A DNA stretch of 64,000 nucleotides, taken from positions 62,001-126,000 of the forward strand of contig NZ_LAVS01000002.1 of NCBI RefSeq assembly GCF_000986865.1, read 5' to 3'. Below, one piece after another: positions 40,624-50,557 of this stretch; the first letter of the stretch is position 1, and each line of letters begins with the position of its first letter. The notes beneath the pieces were generated by a model. The model worked only from the letters and a program-made list of their open reading frames with translations, was not told where the DNA came from and ran no database searches. The DNA comes from Rheinheimera mesophila. GTDB lineage: Bacteria > Pseudomonadota > Gammaproteobacteria > Enterobacterales > Alteromonadaceae. The position numbers and the translations under genes are program-made.

Positions 40624-40840
40624 CAGGTCCATCCTTCTGGTTCATGTAGTGTTTGGAGCATAAATGAACTCGTCGCAGATTTCCCCCCATCTGTCGTTAC
40701 AAATTGTAAACATCTATGTCGCTTTTCATTTCAAAGTGACCGCGGTTTTGTCTCGATCCGGCTCGGGTGTGGTGACCGAGCTGCCAAGGTTGGCGGGGGC
40801 TGACAGCGCAAGGCAGAGGCTCTGCATTGCGCTCTGGGTT

Positions 40841-42805
40841 TTAATGATGACTCTTGCTGACGCCTCCCTGGCCATCGGGCAGGCTGATGCGGACATTTTG
40901 CATCATGCCCTGGTCTTCATGATCCAGAATATGGCAGTGCAAGACAAAATCGCCGATGTAACGTTGATACTTAGTCCGCACTATGACTTTGTAGGATTTG
41001 CCCAGTGCATTCTTCACCCATAAGGTGTCCTTCCATTTGCCTTTCAGGCCCCTGTATTGTGGGTCTGGGAATTTTTTCGTGGTGTCAAAATCATCGACGG
41101 CATCATAGGTGCTGACATCTTTGCCATTTGGATCCAATACCGCCACCACCTGAAACGGGTTTACATGAATATGAAACGGATGGCTGGCCAGTTTTGAGGT
41201 TAGAATCCATTCGTCGGTGTTGCCTAAAATCAATTCTCTGTCAATACGACCCGGCTGATAAGGTTCACCATCAATTTCAAAGCGGACAGGGCTGGCGCTG
41301 GTATCAATATTAAACTCCAGGTACTGCTTATTCGGTGTCTCTGGCAGGTCCTGATGAGGCACAAAGTGACGTAATCTAAGCCCAGCTTGTAAGTCTGAGA
41401 TCACTGCATTTTGCATGTCCGGACTGATATTCACTTTTGCGCTTTGGATCAGTTGCTGCGCTAGCGTAGATGTCACCGGACCGGCAGCATCAGCCACTTG
41501 CACTATACCCAGCAGTTGGGGTTCAGATGGGGTTTGATCGACGTTGGCCGAAGCTGCTGCTGCATCATCTATGACACAATACTGCCCGCCCTCAGGAAAC
41601 ATCATGAGCGTATCCCAGCGGTAACCTGGCTGAAATACACTCACTTCTGTAGTGTCGATTGCAGCGAGAGTTAAGCCATCAGCCGCAATCTGATGCTGCG
41701 GCACTATGGCCCCTGTGCAGGCGTTTTGTAATAACTTTTGCTCATCGGCTGCTAAAATCGGGCCTTGCAGCGGCTGACCTTTTAACTGAACAACTTTCAG
41801 GTTGATACTGTCGCGTACCCCGGCGTGCACCATACGCCAGCGTTCGATTTGGCCTGCTTTGGCATCGGCAAAAAATGGCTGCACTGCACCGTTGATGCTG
41901 GTGTAACGGCCGGATTTACTCCAGCCACCCGGACCAAAGCCTGAGTAATCCAGTATTTCGCCGACATCACCCGGATCGCAGAGATAAGTACCATTGGCAT
42001 CCATTTTCAGCACAGGCTTTTCACCCGGTTTGGTTGGTTTGGTGTAACAGCCATACTGAATTTGTTGAAACACCATGGTTCGCTCTTTAAAGGTCTGATT
42101 GGCCGAACTGGTCAGCAGCAGATCGAGATCTCCGGGCTGATCTTTAGTGGGTTGCCGTGTGCCCTGAATAATTAAAGCGCCAGCCATACCACTGGCCACC
42201 TGAATAGCGGTAGAACCATGACGGTGCGGGTGATACCAGAAAGTGCCGGCCGGGTGGTCAGCCGGGATGTTGTATTCATACTGAAAAGACACTGTAGGAT
42301 TGATAGAAATCAGTACGTTGTCACTATTACCAGCCGGATTGATCCACAAACCATGGGTATGCATATTGGTGCCGTTGAAACAGTGTGGGCTGTTCACTGC
42401 TGCAGTATGACTGCTGCAGCTCGGATCGGTGGGTAGTTTGTTCTCTAAAGTCGCTCTGATGGTTTCCCCAGGAAATACCCGCAGCGTCGGCGCAACATAA
42501 GGTGCTTTAGGGTCAACATGACTGCCCTGGTAGCTGCGTAAATTGACCGCGTCCCAACGGCCGATAGTGGGATTCCACAACTGGCTGCGGGTAAAAGTAA
42601 CAGTCCAGTTCAGGCTGGCCTCATCCGGTTGTGGCGCTCCGGCTTGTTGTTGACTTTTGGTCAATGGCGCATGTCGCGTCCTGTTTATCTCCAGCAACGG
42701 GGGGTCTTGTAAGGGACGGGGTTGCTCTGCCAGCGTGGCAAAACTGCCTGCAGCGATACAGAGCAGCGGCAGTGGAGACAGATAACGAAAGGTGGTGTCA
42801 GACAT
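40841..42805 (-). CDS. Multicopper oxidase (laccase-like)
   Basis: A 654-residue secreted copper enzyme that oxidises phenols or metal ions with oxygen. A signal peptide covers about residues 1-26. The four copper-binding motifs are in order: HTHGLW (about 149-154), WYHPHRHGS (about 190-198), HPFHIHVNPFQV (near 545) and HCHILDHEDQGMM (near 620), supplying the T1 Cys-His and trinuclear ligands. The axial T1 ligand is Met (DQGMM). It lies 66 bases downstream of the tyrosinase gene on the same strand, so the two probably form a phenol-oxidation (melanin-type) operon. Confidence 0.92.
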   Translation of the reverse strand: MSDTTFRYLSPLPLLCIAAGSFATLAEQPRPLQDPPLLEINRTRHAPLTKSQQQAGAPQPDEASLNWTVTFTRSQLWNPTIGRWDAVNLRSYQGSHVDPKAPYVAPTLRVFPGETIRATLENKLPTDPSCSSHTAAVNSPHCFNGTNMHTHGLWINPAGNSDNVLISINPTVSFQYEYNIPADHPAGTFWYHPHRHGSTAIQVASGMAGALIIQGTRQPTKDQPGDLDLLLTSSANQTFKERTMVFQQIQYGCYTKPTKPGEKPVLKMDANGTYLCDPGDVGEILDYSGFGPGGWSKSGRYTSINGAVQPFFADAKAGQIERWRMVHAGVRDSINLKVVQLKGQPLQGPILAADEQKLLQNACTGAIVPQHQIAADGLTLAAIDTTEVSVFQPGYRWDTLMMFPEGGQYCVIDDAAAASANVDQTPSEPQLLGIVQVADAAGPVTSTLAQQLIQSAKVNISPDMQNAVISDLQAGLRLRHFVPHQDLPETPNKQYLEFNIDTSASPVRFEIDGEPYQPGRIDRELILGNTDEWILTSKLASHPFHIHVNPFQVVAVLDPNGKDVSTYDAVDDFDTTKKFPDPQYRGLKGKWKDTLWVKNALGKSYKVIVRTKYQRYIGDFVLHCHILDHEDQGMMQNVRISLPDGQGGVSKSHH

Positions 42806-42871
42806 AGAAACTCCTCAGTTGTACTCATGGCACAACACCCGCAACAGTGCGGGTGTTGTCTGGTCCTTTCC

Positions 42872-44473
42872 TCATTGAGCCGGGGCTGTTTCCAGTCGGA
42901 TTTGGCCTACAGTAATACCGCTTTGGCTGGTTTTTTCCGCTACTTCTGTTGTGGTCAAATTGGTTGGCACAAAGTGCACCATCAAGTCAGCGGCAGCAGC
43001 ATGACCAAGCTGTTGGGCTAAATCAGTGACTTTATAGACCAGATCGCCCATATCTCCCGGTTGATGACCTGCATGTGCATGGTCGGTGACACCAAAGTAG
43101 TTCAGAGTCGCGATATACAACCTTTGCTCTGGGTGTTGTTCAGTGCTCAGATAAATTTTATAAGTGGTGGCCGGGGCTCCGACCATTTTCACGTCCTGCA
43201 AAATCAGATAGGTATCGCCTGTGGCTTGTGCCAGCAGCTCAACTTTGTCTGAGGCTTTTAGCTGGGCCGGAAGTTGCGGATCCAATGCCACTTTGGTGGT
43301 TGTGCCGCGTAAATCCACAGTTTTATTACTGCTGACCGGAGCATGAGTTTTAAATTTGGTCATTTTGGGTCCGGTTTGAGCTTGTGCCAGTGGTTGTGGT
43401 GCTGCCTTTGGGATATCGCAGGCGATTTCGTTGCTGTAACGCACTGGAATTTTGCCCGGAGTGAATACATCCGCTATGGTCATGGTTGCCTGATTGCCAT
43501 TTTCATCAGCAAAGCTGTAACTGGTTTGATACCAGCTATCCGGCATACCAAGGTTCGCTTTAGCCCAGGCCAGATCGATGGTTTTCCCCGCCGCTTTTTT
43601 GTTCAGCCAGCACTGCCACAGGCGGTCTATATTGGCATGGTGCATATAAAACACCGGGTCTAAACCTGCGATAGGGACAAATCCCATATTAGGTGTGGCG
43701 CAGCCCGTGCCAACGGCGCAGTGCATAGCTCCATGCGGCTGTCCCTGGAGCTGGTTGGAGAAGTGAGTGAAATCTGTAAACGCAAACGCCTGAGCCGCAC
43801 TTGCACTGTCTGGATCTATGGCGGTTTTATTGTCATTCAGGCCGGGGGTGCGGAACTGATCGTACAGTGAACCTGCTGCGGGTCCTCTGACGAGTTGCGG
43901 TAAAGCTAAGCCTTTACCGTCTGGGCTACGCTCCTGAAAATAGTCCCAATAGGGTAAAGAGAACTGTGGATCACCGACATGTTTTCTTAAGGTTTTTTCA
44001 TAAAAATATAAAAACATCCGGTGCCAGGGTAAAAAGTTCAGGTTGCCATGCTGGCAGGTTCCCCAAACAGTGTCGGTAAAGCCATCCTGAGGCACAGTGG
44101 AGTTACTCATATGTTGGTAGTAGGCATCGCAGGTGGCTTTGTCCAGCACTTCTAAACAGCCCGGCATCCGGTAGGCTATATAGGCTTTCAGATTGGTGGC
44201 GTTTTTACCCGTACCAAAGAAACCATGGGTATTGGACCAATACGCGAAGCTGGTACGAAAATCGGCTGACATGGGATTCGCCTTGCTGTTGGCTTTCATC
44301 CGCTCTATGCCTTGTTGCAGGGCTTTTACTCTGGCGGGATCGGAAGCAAAGTCTTTTACACTAATACGGTAAGAGCCCTCGGCCAACGCTAGGCCACTGC
44401 ATAGCAGTAAAGACAAAGTGAGCGTCAGTGTTTTTGCAACAGGGAGCGATTTTTTTAACAAAATGGCTGGCAT
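42872..44473 (-). CDS. Tyrosinase-family polyphenol oxidase
   Basis: A 533-residue type 3 copper enzyme that would oxidise monophenols or diphenols to quinones. A signal peptide (ends near LALAEG) directs export. The CuA site is seen in the CQHGNLNFLPWHRMFLYFYE region (about residues 137-156), with an earlier His in the THGFFGTG segment as a possible extra ligand. The CuB site is in QPHGAMHCAVG and DPVFYMHHANIDRLWQCW (about 270-287). The C-terminal 200 residues form a beta-rich domain with LMVHFVP, possibly an activity-shielding cap as in other tyrosinases. It is the first gene of the pair with the multicopper oxidase. Confidence 0.9.
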   Translation of the reverse strand: MPAILLKKSLPVAKTLTLTLSLLLCSGLALAEGSYRISVKDFASDPARVKALQQGIERMKANSKANPMSADFRTSFAYWSNTHGFFGTGKNATNLKAYIAYRMPGCLEVLDKATCDAYYQHMSNSTVPQDGFTDTVWGTCQHGNLNFLPWHRMFLYFYEKTLRKHVGDPQFSLPYWDYFQERSPDGKGLALPQLVRGPAAGSLYDQFRTPGLNDNKTAIDPDSASAAQAFAFTDFTHFSNQLQGQPHGAMHCAVGTGCATPNMGFVPIAGLDPVFYMHHANIDRLWQCWLNKKAAGKTIDLAWAKANLGMPDSWYQTSYSFADENGNQATMTIADVFTPGKIPVRYSNEIACDIPKAAPQPLAQAQTGPKMTKFKTHAPVSSNKTVDLRGTTTKVALDPQLPAQLKASDKVELLAQATGDTYLILQDVKMVGAPATTYKIYLSTEQHPEQRLYIATLNYFGVTDHAHAGHQPGDMGDLVYKVTDLAQQLGHAAAADLMVHFVPTNLTTTEVAEKTSQSGITVGQIRLETAPAQ

Positions 44474-44723
44474 ACAAGGATCCTTTTTGTAGTCTGGACA
44501 ACAGGTTGTAGTTTCTGATTTGGATATTTATTGGAACAAGCTACACAACCATAGTCCCTTTTTTGGATAAATCAACGGCCAGCACATTTATTTTGCGATA
44601 GCACAGCCACGTCATCGCAGGATGAACTGCACAACTACACCAAAAGATGGGGGAAGCGAGTCACAGTGCAACAGCGGATTGCAGTGTTGCGACAGACTGT
44701 CAGAGCAGCGCTGAAGAATCAGC

Positions 44724-45431
44724 TCAACTTAACTTAGAAAGATAAGCGGGGACAATTTTTGCTGCAGGGCCGTAATAGCCCTCGGCGAAATCACCCCGGG
44801 TCGGTTCCATATTCAGTTCTACGGTATGAGCACCAGACTCTGCCGCTATTTGCACAAAACCAGCAGCCGGATAAACCTGGCCTGAAGTGCCTATGGAGAT
44901 AAATAAGTCCGCCTGCATCAGCGCATCGACACACTCATCCATCTGATAAGGCATTTCACCAAACCAGACAATGTCGGGCCGCAGTGGTTGTGCAGTTTTG
45001 CAGCAGTGGCATAAATCCGCTGCTGTTAAATCTTTTAACCAGCTCTGATTTTTACCTGTCACAGGACATTTTATTTTTTGTAACTGGCCGTGCATTGCAA
45101 TCACAGACTCCGAGCCTGCTCTTTGATGCAGGTTATCGACATTTTGGCTGATCAGTAAAAAGCGGCCGCCTTTGGCTTTGTGCTGTTGTTCAAACCGAGC
45201 CAGAGCCAGATGAGCCGCATTAGGTTTTAATTTGGGGTCTAACAGTTGAGCGCGGCGCTGATTATAAAACTGATGCACCAGAGCAGGATCACGGGCAAAA
45301 CCTTCTGGAGTCGCCACATCTTCGATGCGATGGTTTTCCCATAGGCCATTGTGATCCCGAAAGGTTTTGATGCCAGATTCAGCCGAGATACCAGCCCCGG
45401 TCAGCACTACAATATGGTGAAATCGCATCAA
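44724..45431 (-). CDS. cobB: Sirtuin NAD-dependent protein deacylase (CobB-type)
   Basis: A 235-residue Sir2 enzyme. The NAD-binding [14 protein letters not shown] (about residues 12-25), SQNVDNLH (about 95-102) and catalytic His114 in AMHGQ are intact. Zinc ligands are in KCPVTG and LCHCCK. The Tyr56-x-x-Arg59 pair (FYNQR) is the acyl-specificity motif of class III sirtuins, predicting desuccinylase as well as deacetylase activity, as for E. coli CobB. The second Met is an alternative start. Confidence 0.92.
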   Translation of the reverse strand: MMRFHHIVVLTGAGISAESGIKTFRDHNGLWENHRIEDVATPEGFARDPALVHQFYNQRRAQLLDPKLKPNAAHLALARFEQQHKAKGGRFLLISQNVDNLHQRAGSESVIAMHGQLQKIKCPVTGKNQSWLKDLTAADLCHCCKTAQPLRPDIVWFGEMPYQMDECVDALMQADLFISIGTSGQVYPAAGFVQIAAESGAHTVELNMEPTRGDFAEGYYGPAAKIVPAYLSKLS

Positions 45432-45749
45432 TCAGCGCCTTATGTTTATCCTACTCAGAGCTCATATCCTACTGCCAACCGAAGTGAAGAACCAGAGCAG
45501 ACAGAGCCTCGTTGGCTGGGGCGTTTTTGTATCAGGGGCAGAGAGCTTTGCTCTGAGTGCAGTGAGGAACCATCACTTAGCTGGAAAAATGTATCACTTT
45601 TATCATATTGATTGTTTCTTCCGCGCTACTCTGTTATTTTCATCACTATCAGAATAAAAGTTGGCCTATAGTGACAAGGCCTTCAGTTCATTTGGCTGAA
45701 CGTGTAAAAGCACCCTGTGGTGCTGTTCAATAGGCCAAACAGGAGTGGT
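45432..45749. other. Intergenic region between cobB and diguanylate cyclase
   Basis: About 318 bases between divergent genes. Overlapping short frames in two phases are open here but neither has a ribosome-binding site or a recognisable product. A small hairpin AGAGC-TTT-GCTCT lies at 45542-45554. Nothing else is seen. Confidence 0.4.
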
Positions 45750-46655
45750 ATGCCAAGCCGGTCCTTAACCTCGTTAAGTGATTATATTGATCAGTTACTT
45801 GAAGCTATTTGTGTGGTGGATGCGCAGGGCCGTTTTGTCTACCTGAGTTCAGGATGTGAGCGGATCTTTGGTTACAAAAGTGAAGAGATGATCGGCCGCC
45901 CCATGATTGAACTGGTGCACCCAGAAGACAGGGAGCGCACTTTGCTTGCAGCCAGTGAGATTATGGCTGGGGAGCATAAAATCGATTTTGAAAATCGTTA
46001 TATCCGCAAAGATGGGCAAATTGCTCATATTCAGTGGTCTGCACGCTGGTCTGAAGATCAAAAAGTGCGGGTGGCAGTTGCCCGTGATATCACCAAGCAT
46101 AAACAGTTATTACAGCAATTACAGCATATTGCCTTTTATGATCCGCTCACCCAACTTCCCAACAGGGCTTTATTCGAAGACAGGTTGCAGCAGTCGCTGG
46201 CACGGGCCAGAAGAGAGTTGAGTCAACTGGCGTTATGTTTTGTTGACCTGGATAAATTTAAAGAAATCAATGATCAGTACGGCCATGCTGCCGGGGATGC
46301 CTGCCTCCAGACCGTTGCTCAGCGTTTACTTGGGGCGATTCGTGAAACCGACACAGTGGCGCGATTAGGGGGGGATGAATTTGTCTTAGTCATGGATGCT
46401 ATAACGGATGAAGTGGCGGTATTTTCTGCTTTGCATCAGTTGTTAGCGAAAATTCAGCAACCCTTTATGTTTAAGCAACAGGCGCTACAGATCTGTGCCA
46501 GTATTGGCATTGCTTTATTTCCTGCTGATGGTCAGGACCAGGCCAGCTTGCTAGCTGCAGCAGATATGGCCATGTATAAGGCAAAACAGGCAGGGGGCAA
46601 CAGGCTTTGTATCGCTACAGAGCTACTGCAGGACGCAGGAAAAAATTACGGATAA
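45750..46655 (+). CDS. PAS-GGDEF diguanylate cyclase
   Basis: A 301-residue soluble signalling enzyme that makes cyclic di-GMP. A PAS sensor domain (about residues 10-125: ICVVDAQGRFVYLSSGCERIFGY, with a PAC-like end VAVARDITKHK) is followed by a GGDEF domain (about 135-290: DPLTQLPNRALFEDRL, then RLGGDEFVLV). The catalytic GGDEF is intact. The inhibitory I-site RETD lies exactly five residues upstream, so product feedback is predicted. The start at 45750 has AGGAG upstream; the GTG at 45717 is less likely. No membrane segment is present, so it senses a cytoplasmic signal. Confidence 0.92.
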   Translation: MPSRSLTSLSDYIDQLLEAICVVDAQGRFVYLSSGCERIFGYKSEEMIGRPMIELVHPEDRERTLLAASEIMAGEHKIDFENRYIRKDGQIAHIQWSARWSEDQKVRVAVARDITKHKQLLQQLQHIAFYDPLTQLPNRALFEDRLQQSLARARRELSQLALCFVDLDKFKEINDQYGHAAGDACLQTVAQRLLGAIRETDTVARLGGDEFVLVMDAITDEVAVFSALHQLLAKIQQPFMFKQQALQICASIGIALFPADGQDQASLLAAADMAMYKAKQAGGNRLCIATELLQDAGKNYG

Positions 46656-46711
46656 TTTTGCTCATTCGACTGCTAAACTATTGTTTTTTCGTTAGTTGAG
46701 CAACGTATTTT

Positions 46712-47311
46712 ATGTCCTTGTCCCGTCGTATCCATCGCAGCATCGGCTGGTTTTTAATTGTGCCCTTTCTGGTCTGGGCTTTAACTGGTCTGGTGTTCTT
46801 TATTAAACCTGGTTATCAGGGTGCCTTTGCTTCCCTGAGCGTGAAAACTTATCCTGTCAGTCAGCCCATTCACATCAAGCCACAGGCGCAGTGGCAGGAA
46901 ATTAAACTGCTGCAAACTGTGCTGGGGTTGCATTTATTAGTGAAAACCGCTGAAGGTTGGCAGCAACTGAACCCTGCTGATATGAGCGTGCGTGCTGAAC
47001 CCTCCAATACCGAACTTGAGCTTTTGATCCTCGATGCGATGCCGCAGGATGCAGGGCGTTATGGTAAGCAGCTCCAAGCCACAGCACAAGGTTTTATCAC
47101 CGAAACCGGAGTGCAGATCCAACTAGACTGGGCCAGTTTAACTTTGTCACAACAAGGCAAAGACACTGAATTAATTAACAATTTATACAAAGCTCATTAC
47201 CTGCAATGGACAGGGCAAAAGACAGTGGACCAGCTATTGGGTGTAGTTGGATTAATAGCGCTGATGCTAACCACAGTAGTGGGCATGCGTTTGTTGCTGC
47301 GACGCCGTTAA
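46712..47311 (+). CDS. PepSY-associated membrane protein
   Basis: A 199-residue inner-membrane protein with an N-terminal helix (IHRSIGWFLIVPFLVWALTGLVFF, about residues 7-30), a periplasmic domain, and a C-terminal helix before LLLRRR. RRIHRSIGWFLIVPF and the NNLYKAHYLQWTGQKTVDQ segment are typical of PepSY_TM-like proteins found beside siderophore receptors, some of which reduce ferric siderophores. It lies 163 bases before the Fiu-like receptor. No terminator is seen between, but a Fur box lies in the gap. Confidence 0.7.
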   Translation: MSLSRRIHRSIGWFLIVPFLVWALTGLVFFIKPGYQGAFASLSVKTYPVSQPIHIKPQAQWQEIKLLQTVLGLHLLVKTAEGWQQLNPADMSVRAEPSNTELELLILDAMPQDAGRYGKQLQATAQGFITETGVQIQLDWASLTLSQQGKDTELINNLYKAHYLQWTGQKTVDQLLGVVGLIALMLTTVVGMRLLLRRR

Positions 47312-47380
47312 GGGACTGGCTCCGGCTTTTCTAAAAGGAGATTAGAAAAAAGTTCCTTCTTTATGAAAATTGTTTGCAAA

Positions 47381-47395
47381 TAAGAATGATTCTCG
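47381..47395. promoter_or_regulatory. Fur-box-like site upstream of Fiu-like receptor
   Basis: TAAGAATGATTCTCG, in the context CAAATAAGAATGATTCTCGA, is nearly symmetric (GAAT-G-ATTC) and matches 10 of 14 fixed positions of the Fur 7-1-7 consensus. It lies about 80 bases before the receptor start. Confidence 0.6.
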
Positions 47396-47474
47396 ATAGC
47401 ATGCGCAGCAGGATCTGCGCCGATGCCGAAAAACTACTTGTTAACACTCTATTTTCATAGAAGGACTTTATTCA

Positions 47475-49823
47475 ATGGCTTTTATCACCGCTAAAAAACA
47501 TCAGCAGGTGGCCCGTTTTAATACCACTTTGTTAGCTTCAGCTTTCGCTTTGGCGTTACCGGCAACAGCAACTGCTGATCAGCAGGATGCTGCATCAAAA
47601 AATGACACTCAACTGGATGCTGTAGTTGTAACCGCTGATGCAGTGGAAGCAAAATACAAAGCTGAAAAAGCCAGTTCAACCAAGCTGACCCAGCCTTTAG
47701 TCAACACACCACAAACTCTGGTTGTAGTGAAAAAGGAATTGTTCCAACAGCAGGCAGCAACCACCTTGTCTGACACTTTACGCAACACACCAGGCATTAC
47801 GATGCTGATGGGTGAAAACGGCAACACAGCCACAGGTGATTCCATTTTTATGCGTGGTTTTGATACCCAGGGCAGCATTTTTGTCGATGGGATCCGTGAT
47901 TTAGGCACCATCAGCCGCGATACCTTTAATACCGAACAAGTGGAAATCGCCAAAGGCCCCGCCGGTGCTGACAATGGCCGTGGTTCCTCTTCCGGTTATA
48001 TCAACTTATCCAGTAAACAAGCCACACAAGAAGAATTCACAACAGGCAATCTGACTTTAGGTTCTGGTTCGCACAAAAGAGCCACTGTCGATTTAAACCG
48101 TCAGTTGTCTGATACCTCTGCCATTCGGGTGAACCTGTTAAAACAGGATTCAGGCGTGGTCGACCGTGATGAAGTGGAAGACAATAAAACTGGTATAGCC
48201 ACTTCTTTCGCTTTAGGTTTAGGGACCGCCACCCGTACTTATTTAAATCTGTTTTATGTTGATCAAACTAATCTGCCGGATGGTGGTATTCCCACTGTGG
48301 GTCTGGAAGGTTATTACAACGCAGCTTTTGATGCCGACCCAAGTGGCACTTTTCCTAATGGTGGTCCTAACGCTGGTAAAACGCTGGCGCCAGTGGATAG
48401 CAGCAATTTTTATGGTTCAAAAAATGACTTTGACGATGTTAAAGCCACTATGGTGACCGCCAAAATTGAACATGACCTGAGTGACAAAACCACTATCCGC
48501 AACACTTCACGTTTTGGTCAATCCAGCCAGGATTATGTATTGACAGGGGTCAATGCTATTACGACAACAACAGGTACTGGCGCTGATGCGGTAGCTATTG
48601 CCGATCCGGCCAACTGGACTATTGCCCGCAGCCGTCAGGGTAAAGATCAGCAAAACCAGATCTTAACTAACCAGACTCAGTTAAATAGCTCTGTTGAAGT
48701 AGCGGGTCTGACCCACGATATCAGCTCTGGGATCGAGTTTATTTATGAAAGTCAGCGTAACAATACTTTAGCTTTACCAACTGGCAGCACCCAGGTGGCG
48801 GCTAACTTATATAACCCCAGCACAGACGATATTTTTGTTAATCCGGTTCACACCGGAGCCAGCACTGATGGCAGCACTTTAACTTCGGGTATCTACTTAC
48901 TTGACACTATTCATTTAAACGAGCAGTGGCAATTCAACGCCAGTGCCCGTTTTGAACACTATAAAACCGAAACCGATATAGTGACTATTCAGGGCACCGC
49001 CACACCACAAATAATTCCGGTAGGCACTAAGCTCGGATCTTCAGTGGAAGCCTCAGACAATCTGGCCAGTTACAAGCTGGGTGCTTTGTATAAACCAGCC
49101 AGCAACGGCAGTGTATATTTGTCCTATGCCACCAGCCAGTTACCACCAGGTGGTTCTAACTTCACCTTAAGCGAAACTGCAGGCAACATTAACAATCCAA
49201 ATCTTGATCCACAAAAAGGCACCAACTTAGAGTTAGGTACCAAATGGGATCTGCTGAATGAAAAACTGGCACTGACAGCTGCGGTGTTTAAAAGCACCAA
49301 CGAAAATGAAATTGCCACAGACCCGGACGGCACTGCAGTGCAAGTGGGAGAGCGCGAAGTGCAGGGCGTCGAGTTAGGTCTGGTCGGAGCTATCACCTCT
49401 GCCTGGCAGATTAGTGCTGGTGCGGCTTACATGGACTCAGAAATCACCAGAGGCAATCGCTCTGGCACTAACCTGACAGATGGTGGGGTGATCCAGTGGA
49501 CTCCGGAAGTCACCTTCACCTTGTGGAATAGCTATGAATTGCCGGTGGGGCTGACTTTAGGTGGCGGTGTGCGTTATGTCGATACGGTGTCCCGTTCCAG
49601 CAGCACTATCTTAAATCTGGCCAAAACCTCAGTGGTGGAAGTGCCGGAATACTGGGTGGTGGATGCTATGGCTTCATATCCTGTCACTCCTTATGTTGAT
49701 GTGCAGCTAAACGTCTATAACCTGCTGGATGAAGACTATATGTCGGCTCTGAACAACGGTGGTTCAAGGTATTACCTGGGCACACCCCGTTCGTTCCGTT
49801 TGGGTGTGAATGTTCAATTCTGA
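47475..49823 (+). CDS. TonB-dependent catecholate siderophore receptor, Fiu-like
   Basis: A 782-residue outer-membrane receptor. It has a signal peptide (about 1-34), a TonB-box-like stretch (LDAVVVTADA), and a plug domain with TPQTLVVVKKELFQQQAATTLSDTLRNTPGITM (about residues 75-107) and RGFDTQGSIFVDGIRDLGTISRDTFNTEQVEIAKGPA (about 124-160), the Fiu-type pattern. The barrel ends GVNVQF. A Fur box upstream and a PiuC-type gene downstream support iron-regulated catecholate uptake. AGAAGGAC precedes the start. A hairpin lies between it and the next gene. Confidence 0.92.
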   Translation: MAFITAKKHQQVARFNTTLLASAFALALPATATADQQDAASKNDTQLDAVVVTADAVEAKYKAEKASSTKLTQPLVNTPQTLVVVKKELFQQQAATTLSDTLRNTPGITMLMGENGNTATGDSIFMRGFDTQGSIFVDGIRDLGTISRDTFNTEQVEIAKGPAGADNGRGSSSGYINLSSKQATQEEFTTGNLTLGSGSHKRATVDLNRQLSDTSAIRVNLLKQDSGVVDRDEVEDNKTGIATSFALGLGTATRTYLNLFYVDQTNLPDGGIPTVGLEGYYNAAFDADPSGTFPNGGPNAGKTLAPVDSSNFYGSKNDFDDVKATMVTAKIEHDLSDKTTIRNTSRFGQSSQDYVLTGVNAITTTTGTGADAVAIADPANWTIARSRQGKDQQNQILTNQTQLNSSVEVAGLTHDISSGIEFIYESQRNNTLALPTGSTQVAANLYNPSTDDIFVNPVHTGASTDGSTLTSGIYLLDTIHLNEQWQFNASARFEHYKTETDIVTIQGTATPQIIPVGTKLGSSVEASDNLASYKLGALYKPASNGSVYLSYATSQLPPGGSNFTLSETAGNINNPNLDPQKGTNLELGTKWDLLNEKLALTAAVFKSTNENEIATDPDGTAVQVGEREVQGVELGLVGAITSAWQISAGAAYMDSEITRGNRSGTNLTDGGVIQWTPEVTFTLWNSYELPVGLTLGGGVRYVDTVSRSSSTILNLAKTSVVEVPEYWVVDAMASYPVTPYVDVQLNVYNLLDEDYMSALNNGGSRYYLGTPRSFRLGVNVQF

Positions 49824-49838
49824 GGTTCTGACTGCTAC

Positions 49839-49860
49839 AAGGCCTCAGCAATGAGGCCTT
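49839..49860 (+). terminator. Hairpin after the receptor (terminator or attenuator)
   Basis: AAGGCCTCA (49839-49847) pairs with TGAGGCCTT (49852-49860), loop GCAA, followed by a short TT. It may lower expression of the downstream genes relative to the receptor. Confidence 0.65.
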
Positions 49861-49876
49861 TGATACAGGATTTTTT

Positions 49877-50557
49877 ATGTTAATCCATGTTCCGGAAGTT
49901 TTAACTAAGGCCCAGGTGGCACACTTCAGGCAGTTGCTGGACGCTGCCGACTGGACTGATGGCCGGGCGACCGTGGGGCCACAAGGTGCTTTGGTAAAAC
50001 AAAACAAGCAGTTACCCATTGAATCCCCACTGGCGAAACAGTTGGGTGCTGTCATTTTACAAGCCTTGTATCAGCATCCGCTTTTTATGGCCGCTGCTAT
50101 TCCGCTGCGCACAGTTCCACCTTTATTTAACAGCTATCAGGGCGGCGAACATTATGGTTTGCATGTGGATGGTGCTATCCGTGGTTTACCTGGTTCTGGT
50201 TTGAGTTTAAGAACCGATTTGTCTTCGACCTTATTTTTATCTGAGCCTGAGGACTATCAAGGCGGCGAGCTACAAATCATGGATACCTTTGGTTTGCATG
50301 AAATAAAACTGCCTGCCGGAGATTTGATTTTATACCCGTCCAGCAGTTTGCATCAGGTCTTGCCTGTGACCAGTGGCGAGCGGGTCTGCAGCTTTTTCTG
50401 GACCCAGAGTATGGTGCGTAACGATCAGCAGCGTTCTATGTTATTTGAACTGGATCAAACCATACAACAGCTACGCTCACAGCATGGCGACACGGCAGAA
50501 GTGCTGGCGCTGACCGGGCATTACCATAACTTAGTGCGTTTATGGGCTGAGCTGTGA
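49877..50557 (+). CDS. PiuC/YbiX-type Fe(II)/2-oxoglutarate-dependent hydroxylase
   Basis: A 226-residue PKHD-type dioxygenase. The iron ligands are HVDGAI (about residues 95-100, HxD) and the distal His in [10 protein letters not shown] (about 155-164), with GERVCSFFW carrying the 2-oxoglutarate Arg. Such genes sit beside Fiu/PiuA receptors and may alter or release iron from the siderophore. AGGA lies upstream of the ATG. It overlaps tonB by 4 bases (ATGA-type overlap at GTGA), so it is co-translated with it. Confidence 0.92.
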   Translation: MLIHVPEVLTKAQVAHFRQLLDAADWTDGRATVGPQGALVKQNKQLPIESPLAKQLGAVILQALYQHPLFMAAAIPLRTVPPLFNSYQGGEHYGLHVDGAIRGLPGSGLSLRTDLSSTLFLSEPEDYQGGELQIMDTFGLHEIKLPAGDLILYPSSSLHQVLPVTSGERVCSFFWTQSMVRNDQQRSMLFELDQTIQQLRSQHGDTAEVLALTGHYHNLVRLWAEL

